DNA of 64,000 bases, from the NCBI RefSeq assembly GCF_000739695.1, contig NZ_BBIO01000012.1:1-64000 (forward strand), written 5' to 3'. How positions within the stretch are numbered: the first letter of the stretch is position 1; each line of letters starts with the position of its first letter. This DNA is from Tepidicaulis marinus (GTDB lineage: Bacteria > Pseudomonadota > Alphaproteobacteria > Parvibaculales > Parvibaculaceae). The notes beneath the pieces were generated by a model, which was not told where the DNA came from, searched no databases, and worked only from the letters and a program-made list of their open reading frames with translations. The translations under genes were made by a program, and so were the position numbers. This document shows, piece by piece, positions 47,358-54,482 of this stretch.

Positions 47358-47374
47358 AACGCGTTCACGGCCTT
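47348..47374 (-). terminator. Terminator of the minus-strand P460 cluster
   Basis: AAGGCCGTGAA (47348-47358) and TTCACGGCCTT (47364-47374) form a perfect 11-bp stem with a 5-base loop. On the minus strand it is followed by a T-rich TTTCTTT. On the plus strand it overlaps the end of the GIY-YIG gene and could weakly terminate that too. Confidence 0.8.
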
Positions 47375-47399
47375 ATCCCATGCAGCTTGAACTCAGCGC

Positions 47400-47699
47400 T
47401 TAGCTTTTTTCATAGTTCGAGGCAGGCTTGCTCGCGCCAAAGCCGCCATTACCGCCTTCGATCATGCGGCCGCCTTGCGTGCCGGACTTGCCGTAATTGT
47501 TCAGATCGATATCGGCGCTCATCTTGTCCATCGCGTCGCCGGCGGGCGCGGCCATTTTGTCCGCGCCGTCATGCATCATCATGCCGCCGACCGGCACGGT
47601 TTCCTGGCCATGGCGGCGGCTCGATTCAGCAAGCGCCGGCTGGGCCGCTGCAGCGGCAAAGAGGCCGAGCGCGAAAAGGGATGCAGATTTCTTCAACAT
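47400..47699 (-). CDS. Small Met/Gly-rich secreted protein
   Basis: 99-residue protein with a clear signal peptide (MLKKSASLFALGLFAAAAAQ, cleavage near ALAES). The mature part of about 75 residues is rich in Met, Asp and Gly, for example VGGMMMHDGADKMAAP and AMDKMSADIDLNNYG; it has no cysteine. The Met/His patches could bind copper, but this is speculation. It is the last gene of the minus-strand cluster with the cytochrome P460-like gene and is followed by a strong terminator. Confidence 0.65.
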   Translation of the reverse strand: MLKKSASLFALGLFAAAAAQPALAESSRRHGQETVPVGGMMMHDGADKMAAPAGDAMDKMSADIDLNNYGKSGTQGGRMIEGGNGGFGASKPASNYEKS

Positions 47700-47768
47700 A
47701 GTCTCACCATTTGGTTCGGGGGAATGCGGGCGGCGCCACCACGGGCCGCCCGCTGCCGCCTGATGCGC

Positions 47769-48416
47769 TTAGCGCTTCAGGACGGGATAGCCTTGTGTGA
47801 AAATCAGATCGGTGGCGCGGGCCGGTTCATGGCAGGTCAGGCAGTCCTGCTTGTAATCGACCGTCACGGATTTCGTGCGCTCATCGCCTTCATAGAACGC
47901 CCAGCCCCAGCCGTCGCCCCAGAGGGGGGATTTGCCCGCATTGGCGTTGTCGCCGTCCTTGATCATAATGAAGCGGCCGGCCAGTTCATTGGCATAGCTT
48001 GCCGTGCCCGTGGTCAGGAATTCCGTCTTCGCGGCGAAGACGTCTTTGATCAGCACCGCGCCATCGGGGAAGACGCCGTTCTTGCGGAAAGCATCGACAT
48101 ATTCTGGCTCGGCATAAACGACATGCAGTTCCTTGGCGCCGTCTTCCGGCTCGTCGGCCAGCACGGAGTAAGACCCCAGCACCGTCCAATCCCTGCGGTA
48201 ATCAACGTCCGGGATATGCAGCGCGGCATCGACGCCTTTCAGTTCATGCGGACCGCTCGCCGCCGAGGTTTCCATGGTTTCCGCTTCCATGGTCTCAGCT
48301 TCCATCGTGTCCGCTTCGGCGACCTGATAGGGCGCTTCGGAAACCTGCGATGCGTAAGCGGCAAGCGCAAAAGAGCTCGCCACGAAGAGCATGCCCAGTC
48401 CAATCGTCTTCTTCAT
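47769..48416 (-). CDS. Cytochrome P460-like c-type haem protein
   Basis: 215-residue exported protein with one CxxCH haem site (DCLTCHEPA) near the C-terminus, matching the cytochrome P460 family by the segment YRRDWTVLGSYSVLADEPED, the later ELHVVYAEPEYVDAFRKNG and the closing DLIFTQGYPVLKR. Characterised P460 proteins oxidise hydroxylamine and carry a Lys-haem cross-link; whether that is so here cannot be read from sequence alone. A signal peptide covers residues 1-22, followed by an AETME repeat. The start at 48416 has AAAGGA upstream. Confidence 0.82.
   Translation of the reverse strand: MKKTIGLGMLFVASSFALAAYASQVSEAPYQVAEADTMEAETMEAETMETSAASGPHELKGVDAALHIPDVDYRRDWTVLGSYSVLADEPEDGAKELHVVYAEPEYVDAFRKNGVFPDGAVLIKDVFAAKTEFLTTGTASYANELAGRFIMIKDGDNANAGKSPLWGDGWGWAFYEGDERTKSVTVDYKQDCLTCHEPARATDLIFTQGYPVLKR
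48271..48315 (-). repeat. Three tandem 15-bp units in the P460 gene
   Basis: TCCATGGTTTCCGCT, TCCATGGTCTCAGCT and TCCATCGTGTCCGCT stand head to tail at 48271-48315. On the coding strand they give ADTME/AETME/AETME in the segment between the signal peptide and the folded domain. Copy number may vary by slippage. Confidence 0.85.
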
Positions 48417-48470
48417 ATGCCTCATCCTTTCGTTCGTTTCTGCCGGCCGGGGCGGCATGCCCCGCCCGCG

Positions 48471-49040
48471 TCAGCCCACCCGGGCGGGTGTCGGCTTGAT
48501 CCATGCATGGGGCTGAAGCGCGTCATTGAGCGGCGTTTCAGCGATATGGTTCGTGTAATTGCTCATCAGTTTCAGCGCGGCGCCGAGCAGGATTTCCAGG
48601 ACGTTCTGCTTGGTGTAGCCCATCTCCAGAAAGGCCTGGATCTCGCTGTTATCCACCCAGCCCCGGCTGCGCACGACGATGCGCGTGAAAAGCCTGAGCG
48701 CTTCGAGCCGGTCGTCACCGAGCGGCGCGCCGATACGAAGCGCCTGTATGATCTCCTCTTCCACGCCTTCGCTCTGCGCCACATAGCTGTCGCCGGCCAT
48801 GCAGAAATCGCAGTCGTTTTCGTAATTCACCGACAAGAGAACGATCTTGCGCTCCAAAGCCGTGAAGCTCGTGCGCTCGAAGGTCTCCGAGAGTTTCAGA
48901 TAACCTTCCAGCAAAGCCGGCGCTTCGGCCTGAATGCCGAGCATGTTGGGAACAAACCCGAAATGCGCCTCGACCTGCTTCAGCCTCTCCTTGGCGCCTT
49001 CCGGCGCCGTTTCCAGCGTGTGAATTTTAAAATCCGCCAT
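48471..49040 (-). CDS. AhpD-like carboxymuconolactone decarboxylase family protein
   Basis: 189-residue all-helical protein with the CMD/AhpD core ALERKIVLLSVNYENDCDFC followed by MAGDSYVAQSEG. The CxxC in CDFC (about residues 76-79) and the nearby acidic and His-equivalent positions are those used in AhpD peroxidase chemistry, although the usual distal histidine is replaced. The C-terminus ends with a helix containing NHIAETPLNDALQP. It lies between the cupin and P460 genes and is probably cotranscribed with them. Confidence 0.85.
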   Translation of the reverse strand: MADFKIHTLETAPEGAKERLKQVEAHFGFVPNMLGIQAEAPALLEGYLKLSETFERTSFTALERKIVLLSVNYENDCDFCMAGDSYVAQSEGVEEEIIQALRIGAPLGDDRLEALRLFTRIVVRSRGWVDNSEIQAFLEMGYTKQNVLEILLGAALKLMSNYTNHIAETPLNDALQPHAWIKPTPARVG

Positions 49041-49054
49041 GTGCCCCGTCCCCC

Positions 49055-49813
49055 TTAGTCCGTCTTCTTGAACCCGACGATCCTTGCCGATGCCGTTTCC
49101 GGCGCCTCCGGCGTTTCAAAATTCAGCCGGCTGGGTTTGGGCGCGGCCGCGTGAACGAGGTGCCCGCTCTTTACCCAAAGCCGCGCGCCTTCATGCGCAT
49201 CCGCCAGCGCTTCGAACGGCCGCGCGCCATCCGGCAGCCGCAGCCAGCTGTGCAGCGCGTAGCTGCGCCCTTCATGCTCAAGCCCCCCGGCAAGCACGAA
49301 GAGTTCCAAACCGCCTTGCGCGCCGATCTCTATCCGCGCGCCCGGCTTCCAGATCTCCATCCGCACATTTTCCCGCGCGTCCTGAAAAAGCGGCGACACC
49401 TGCACCCCGCTACGCGCCGCATCGGGCACCGCGCCCAGCTTGTTCGTGTCGATGCGCACATGGCTGCGGTCCGCCAAGTCGAACTGCCAGAGCTTGACGA
49501 AGATCGTGCAGCCCGGTTCCGATCCCGGCTTGTGGCGGGAGAGCGGCGGATTGCGTACATAAGTGCCCGCCGGATAATCCCCGTGCTCATCCTGGAAGAT
49601 TCCGTCGAGCACAAAGAACTCCTCGCCGCCTTCGTGCAAATGCGCCGGGAAATCGCTTCCCGGCGCATAGCGCACAATGCTCGTTGCGCGGGCAACCTCA
49701 CCGCCGATCCGGTCGAGCATGCGCCGGCTGACACCGGGCATGGGCGAGGCCACCCATTCCATTTCTTCCGCCCTTAAGGCGACGGGCTTTTTGAAGTCCG
49801 CATTGATTTCCAT
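49055..49813 (-). CDS. Cupin (ChrR-like) domain protein
   Basis: 252-residue protein with two cupin-like halves. The first contains SDFPAHLHEGGEEFFVLDGI, which carries the His/Glu metal-ligand pattern HxH...E, and DYPAGTYVRNPPLSRH. The second (about residues 140-215) is degenerate. This resembles the C-terminal domain of the anti-sigma factor ChrR, but the zinc-binding anti-sigma domain is absent and no sigma factor gene is nearby, so it is more likely a metal-binding enzyme or sensor domain. It ends 14 bases before the CMD gene. Confidence 0.82.
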   Translation of the reverse strand: MEINADFKKPVALRAEEMEWVASPMPGVSRRMLDRIGGEVARATSIVRYAPGSDFPAHLHEGGEEFFVLDGIFQDEHGDYPAGTYVRNPPLSRHKPGSEPGCTIFVKLWQFDLADRSHVRIDTNKLGAVPDAARSGVQVSPLFQDARENVRMEIWKPGARIEIGAQGGLELFVLAGGLEHEGRSYALHSWLRLPDGARPFEALADAHEGARLWVKSGHLVHAAAPKPSRLNFETPEAPETASARIVGFKKTD

Positions 49814-49840
49814 ATCCGCGCACTCCTTCGCCCGGATGGT

Positions 49841-50470
49841 TTAAGCGGCAAGCGCCGCGCTTGGGCGCGCGAAAACCCGCGCATGCCAGGCATGCATGTT
49901 TTTGTAGCCCGCCGGAATTTCGAGCTTGAGGAAGTCGAGCAGCGCGCAGCCGGCCATGGCCGTGATATCGGCAATGGTGAACGCGTCACCGGCGAAATAG
50001 TCCTGGCCTTCCAGAACGCCGTTCATCCATTCCAGCGTCTTCATCGCCACGTCGAGCTGATGACGGCCCCAATCGGCATTCTGATAAAGCTCGACATCGG
50101 GCCCGAGCCCTTCGGTCGCATGGTGGAAGAAGTCGGTCGCGGCACCCAGAAAGCCCTGCTCGATCTTGCGCTGCATCATGTTGATGCGCGCCCGTTCGAT
50201 CGCCGTGCGCCCGGTCAGGTCCGTTTCGCCGCTCAGCCCGTCGAGATATTCGGTAATCGCCGAACATTCGGAGAGGATGGTGCCGTCTTCCAGCTCCAGC
50301 GCCGGCACGAGGCCTGACGGGTTTTTGGCGCGGTATTCGGGGGAACGGTGCTCACCGGCAGGCAGATTGATCTGAACGAATTCGGTTTTGTCGAACAACC
50401 CCTTTTCCGCAAGCGCGATCCTCACACGGGCGGGATTGGCAAAACCCTTGAATTCATAAACTTTCAGCAC
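49841..50470 (-). CDS. Glutathione S-transferase family protein
   Basis: 209-residue GST. The N-terminal thioredoxin-like domain (KVYEFKGFANPARVRIALAE) and GSH-binding region GLVPALELEDGTILSECSAI are clear; the C-terminal helical domain contains AGDAFTIADITAMAGCALLD. It is the first gene of the minus-strand cluster and divergent from the TetR regulator at 50586. Substrate unknown. It is the third GST in the window; the three are only distantly similar. Confidence 0.9.
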   Translation of the reverse strand: MLKVYEFKGFANPARVRIALAEKGLFDKTEFVQINLPAGEHRSPEYRAKNPSGLVPALELEDGTILSECSAITEYLDGLSGETDLTGRTAIERARINMMQRKIEQGFLGAATDFFHHATEGLGPDVELYQNADWGRHQLDVAMKTLEWMNGVLEGQDYFAGDAFTIADITAMAGCALLDFLKLEIPAGYKNMHAWHARVFARPSAALAA

Positions 50471-50547
50471 CGGCCACCTCTTTCCTTGCTTTCCCTTGCG
50501 GGAATTCTATCTATCGATAGGCAGAGAAATAGAAACGGCCCTAGCCC

Positions 50548-50576
50548 TTGTCAACGTCTACCCACAAGTAGATAAC
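50548..50576 (+). promoter_or_regulatory. Promoter and operator of the TetR gene
   Basis: TTGTCA (50548-50553) and GATAAC (50571-50576) are 17 bases apart. The inverted repeat TCTAC (50557-50561) and GTAGA (50568-50572) lies in the spacer. The perfect palindrome CTATCGATAG (50511-50520) is upstream, nearer the divergent GST gene. Transcription would start near 50583, three bases before the ATG. Confidence 0.5.
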
Positions 50577-50585
50577 CTGATCGTG

Positions 50586-51173
50586 ATGAGCACCGAATAT
50601 ACCGGCAAAGCCGCACAAATTCTGGACGCCGCAGAGAACCGCATCCGCGCGGGCGGCTTCAACGCGTTCAGCTTCCGGGACGTGGCAGGCGACGTCGGCA
50701 TCAAGAGTGCGAGCGTTCACTATCATTTCCCGCAAAAAGCCGATCTCGGCCAAGCCGTGGTGGAGCGTTATACGGCGGCCTTTATCGCCAGCCTCGGGCC
50801 GCCGGACGATCCGGCCCACACGCCCGCCCAGCGCATCGCCCATCTGGCCGCCGCCTACCGCATCTCGACCATCGACCGGGGGGCCATTTGCCTATGCTGC
50901 GTACTGGGCAGCGAGGCGGCCGATTTGCCGGTGGAAGTGGCCGAGGCGCTTCGCCGGTTTTTCCGCCGTCTGCTTTCCTGGACCGGGACCGCGCTGAAAA
51001 CCCCGGGCGGGCACGCCGTGCCGGAACTGAGCGAGGAAGCGGCGCGGCAAGGCGCCAATCAGGTTGTCTCACTGCTTCAGGGCGCCATGTTCCTGAGCAT
51101 TCTTTTGAAGGACAACGCGCATTTCGAGGCAGCGGTAAAGCGCCTGCCCGCGCTCGATTTCATTCACGCTTGA
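50586..51173 (+). CDS. TetR family transcriptional regulator
   Basis: 195-residue regulator. The helix-turn-helix region spans residues 5-55, with AGGFNAFSFRDVAGDVGIKS and ASVHYHFPQKADLGQAVVER as typical markers. The ligand-binding domain follows. The start at 50586 is the most likely; the longer frame from 50496 has no regulator-like sequence and would run through the promoter. No ribosome binding site is visible, and the predicted transcription start is three bases upstream, so translation may be leaderless from the GTG or ATG. It probably controls the divergent GST-P460 cluster. Confidence 0.88.
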   Translation: MSTEYTGKAAQILDAAENRIRAGGFNAFSFRDVAGDVGIKSASVHYHFPQKADLGQAVVERYTAAFIASLGPPDDPAHTPAQRIAHLAAAYRISTIDRGAICLCCVLGSEAADLPVEVAEALRRFFRRLLSWTGTALKTPGGHAVPELSEEAARQGANQVVSLLQGAMFLSILLKDNAHFEAAVKRLPALDFIHA

Positions 51174-51404
51174 ACACCCGGTGTAAAGGTAAACAAATCC
51201 TTTAACGGGGCCCATCGTTTACACCTTCAGGTTTATCGCAATGCCAGTGTCTGCGCGTCATAGCCGCGAAATCGCCTCATCAAGGTGTCGGGAAAATTAA
51301 CATCCACAGGGCTGTCATCTTTTTCCGTCTCTTAACGACACGTTATATCTTTCACGCCAAGCTCTAGCCTGAAAATCAAGGTAAAGGGTCGGTGAGCCGA
51401 TTGC

Positions 51405-52901
51405 ATGGCTGAGCTCGCTCAAAACGGAACGACGGCAGGGTCGACGGCGCGCACTTTTCTGCAGCTGAAACAGCAGAAGGAAAGCGACGGCACGCCTATG
51501 TCCGATTACGACATCAATCCCTGGACGCTGACCTTCGCCAATCCCGACGCCGAACGGAAATTTTCCACCGAAAACTTCGCCCGTTACGTCTCGCTGCACC
51601 GGCTGACAATCACGATGGGCGCGATCATCTTCGCCCTGTTCGGCGCGCTCGACTATTTCATCATCCCGGACATTCTTTACGAAGCCTGGTTCATCCGTAT
51701 CGGTATCGCCTGCCCCATTCTTCTGGGCATCGTCGCGCTGTCCTATGCGCCCTGGTTTTCCTACAAGAACCAGTTCTGGCTTTCGCTCTCCATGGCCACA
51801 CCTGCCTTCGGCGTGGTCGCCATGATCGCCATGGCCGATGCGCCGGGTTCTTATCTTTATTATGCCGGTCTCATCGCCATCATCGCCTACAATAACTGCA
51901 CCTGGCGGATGAGCTATCTTTATCCGGCCGGCATGACGCTCTTTACCTTCGCGCTTTACGAATTCGTCGTCATCGCCGTCAATCCGGTGCCGCCGGACAT
52001 TCTGCTCAATAACAGCGCCTTCATGGGGCTGGCCGCCGGCGTTTCCATGTTCATGAACTATGTGCAGGAACTGCATATCCGCCGCAATTTCGTGGATGCG
52101 GAGCGCATTCGCTACGAGCGTGAGCGCTCGGAACAATTGCTGCAGGAATCGGAAGCGGCCAACCGGGCAAAGAACGATTTCCTGGCGATCATGAGCCACG
52201 AACTGCGCACGCCGCTCAATGCGATCATCGGCTTCTCCGACATTATCGCCAACGAAATGTTCGGGCCGATCAACCACCCCAAATATGCGGACTACGCCTC
52301 GGACATCCGCTCCAGCGGCTCGCATCTGCTCAGCATCATCAACGACATTCTGGATCTATCGAAAGCGGAAGCGGGCAAATTGCAATTGGACGAGCAGCCG
52401 CTCGATCCGGTGGAATCGCTCAACCAGACCATGCGCATGTTCCGTCAGCGCGCCGCCGAGCTGGAAATCCGGCTCTCCTTCCGCATGCGCGACGACATTC
52501 CCTGGGTGATCGCCGATCCGCGCCTTTTCAATCAGGTCGCCATCAACCTGACCTCCAACGCGCTGAAATTCACGCCGGAGGGCGGCTCGGTGAAAATCGA
52601 GCTTGGCCGCAATGCAAGCGGCGATCTGGAACTGAGCGTGGAAGATACCGGCATCGGCATCAAGGAAAGCGATGTCTCGCGCGTCTTCGAACCCTTCGTT
52701 CAGGTGGAAAGCGCGCTCAGCCGCACGCAGCCCGGCACGGGCCTCGGCCTGCCGCTGGTGCGCAAGATCATGTCGCTGCATGGCGGCACGGTCGATCTGC
52801 AGTCGAATGTCGGTAAAGGCACGAAGGTCGTGGTCACCTTCCCGGCCAGCCGTTTCGTGGCGGCCGGCAATCAGGATCAGGTCCGCTGGGCGCTGACCTG
52901 A
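51405..52901 (+). CDS. Membrane sensor histidine kinase
   Basis: 498-residue kinase with six hydrophobic segments between about residues 66 and 220, a coiled coil (about 228-255), then the HisKA domain with H265 in SHELRTPLN and the HATPase domain with the N box (NLTSNALKFTPEGG), G1 DTGIGI and G2 GTGLGLPLVRK. It has no receiver domain, and no response regulator gene lies within the window, so it is an orphan. It has no periplasmic loop of size, so it probably senses something in or near the membrane. It converges on the PilZ-methyltransferase gene. Confidence 0.92.
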   Translation: MAELAQNGTTAGSTARTFLQLKQQKESDGTPMSDYDINPWTLTFANPDAERKFSTENFARYVSLHRLTITMGAIIFALFGALDYFIIPDILYEAWFIRIGIACPILLGIVALSYAPWFSYKNQFWLSLSMATPAFGVVAMIAMADAPGSYLYYAGLIAIIAYNNCTWRMSYLYPAGMTLFTFALYEFVVIAVNPVPPDILLNNSAFMGLAAGVSMFMNYVQELHIRRNFVDAERIRYERERSEQLLQESEAANRAKNDFLAIMSHELRTPLNAIIGFSDIIANEMFGPINHPKYADYASDIRSSGSHLLSIINDILDLSKAEAGKLQLDEQPLDPVESLNQTMRMFRQRAAELEIRLSFRMRDDIPWVIADPRLFNQVAINLTSNALKFTPEGGSVKIELGRNASGDLELSVEDTGIGIKESDVSRVFEPFVQVESALSRTQPGTGLGLPLVRKIMSLHGGTVDLQSNVGKGTKVVVTFPASRFVAAGNQDQVRWALT

Positions 52902-52913
52902 TCCTTTATCCGC

Positions 52914-54365
52914 TTAAGCCGGCTTTCTGAGCGTCATGACATAGACGCATTTGGTCGCATCTTCTTCCAGCGATACGCGCTCGCAATCGAGCCCTTCGGT
53001 CATCGCCCACATGTCTTCCTCGGTGCGGTAGACAAGGCTCCAATCCGTCACCATTTCCAGCGGCCACTGGCAGGTTTCCCGGCCAGTCTTCACATTCGCG
53101 ATGATCAGATAACCGCCCGGCGCCACTTGCTCGTAAAGATCGTGGGTGAGCGCCTTGGCGCGGCGCGCCGACAGATAATCGTAAAGGCCGAGGCTGTAGA
53201 GAATGTCCTGGGGCGGCATGCTCTGGAAAAGCGTGCCCGCGCGCAGAAGCTGCGCGAAGGACGCATTGAGGCACTGCACGCGCGCGCGCCCCTGATGGCG
53301 CACCACCTGCTTATAAGCATGTTCATAAGCGTAAGTGAGCGCGTCATGGTCCTGATCGATCAGCGTGAAGCTGACAGGGCGCGGCAGATGATCGATCTTG
53401 AGATAATCGGCCACCTCGAACGCCGAGCCGCAGCCCAGATTGGCGATATGCATGGGCGTGTCGCCCGCCGTCTCGGCTACCTTTTCGGCAATGAATTTCT
53501 GCGTCATGCGCAGCCGCGTGCCGACACAGGCCCCGGTTTCGATGCCGATGCGGTGCAGAAGCTTTTCGTAAGGCGTATCGCCCACCCGCTCCCACTTATA
53601 AACGTAGTTCATGATCTGATAGTCGCCCGGATAGCCGAGCGGCTTTTCGTAGCAGCGGCGCATGACGGGGCCGGGCATGAAGTCCGGCGTCAGCACGCGT
53701 TCGGCGTAGCGCTTATGCGCGGCGAGCGCGACCGGGTCCTTGAATACCGGCTCCAGAATGTCGCTGCCCTTGTACCAAAGCTCTTTCCACTGCGGCACGA
53801 TCTTGTCTTCGCAGGCAATCAACGCTTCCAGGAGCAACGCCTCGCGCTCCTCGCCGCTTGCCTCCAGCCGCGCCTCGAACCGTTCGAGCAAATCCTTGTA
53901 GGAGCGGAAAAGGTTCAGAATGTCGCCGGCCAGCGCCCGGAACTCCGGCAGAATATCCGTGCTCTCGCCGAAATGCGGGTCCGCAATGGCCCGGCGCAGC
54001 AAGACGTGATGATGCTCGGTGACGATGGCGGGAATATCGAGATAGCCGGAGGTCAGCTCCAGCGCGACGGTGGCGCGGATGCCGTTCGGCTCCACCCGCT
54101 TCACCCGGCCCTTGCCCTGATAGACCGTGTCTTCGCCGAGGCGGATCGCCAGCGGCACTTCTTTGCCCAATTGCTCGTCCCAGGCATCGAGCTGCGTGCT
54201 CTGCACGGCAAGCCCGGTCATGGACAGATCTTTGATCGCCGTGCGGTCCCCGTCCAAATCGACGGCCGGCACAACATCTTGAAACAGTTGATCCGGGCGG
54301 TATCGCTCAGCCCGGTAAAACATTTTGCGGCCTGAGGCCCCCAGTAACTCTTCGTACGTCCGCAT
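52914..54365 (-). CDS. PilZ-methyltransferase fusion protein
   Basis: 483-residue protein. The N-terminal 110 residues look like a PilZ domain: the DxSxxG motif is present as DLSMTG (46-51), and basic residues (R18, R21, R23) stand where RxxxR is expected, but the exact RxxxR spacing is not met. A helical region (115-235) follows. The C-terminal domain is a class I SAM methyltransferase with motif I HIANLGCGSAFEVADYL (306-322) and TLIDQD (334-339). The stretch KPLGYPGDYQIMNYVYKWER (241-260) before motif I is the type seen in proteins annotated as making 3-hydroxypalmitate methyl ester (PhcB-like). c-di-GMP control is inferred, not shown. Confidence 0.75.
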   Translation of the reverse strand: MRTYEELLGASGRKMFYRAERYRPDQLFQDVVPAVDLDGDRTAIKDLSMTGLAVQSTQLDAWDEQLGKEVPLAIRLGEDTVYQGKGRVKRVEPNGIRATVALELTSGYLDIPAIVTEHHHVLLRRAIADPHFGESTDILPEFRALAGDILNLFRSYKDLLERFEARLEASGEEREALLLEALIACEDKIVPQWKELWYKGSDILEPVFKDPVALAAHKRYAERVLTPDFMPGPVMRRCYEKPLGYPGDYQIMNYVYKWERVGDTPYEKLLHRIGIETGACVGTRLRMTQKFIAEKVAETAGDTPMHIANLGCGSAFEVADYLKIDHLPRPVSFTLIDQDHDALTYAYEHAYKQVVRHQGRARVQCLNASFAQLLRAGTLFQSMPPQDILYSLGLYDYLSARRAKALTHDLYEQVAPGGYLIIANVKTGRETCQWPLEMVTDWSLVYRTEEDMWAMTEGLDCERVSLEEDATKCVYVMTLRKPA

Positions 54366-54482
54366 CCTACAGGATCCCTAACACCAGGATTTCAGTCAGT
54401 CCGAGAGAATCAAATTTCTTTACCCTTTGCAAAGGTTAATAAGAAATAAATGACTGAATGGTTAATCTGCTATGCGAAAGTT

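Noticed and set aside
49055-49813. Anti-sigma factor ChrR
   Set aside because: The protein has the cupin half only, with no zinc-binding anti-sigma domain, and no sigma factor gene is adjacent.
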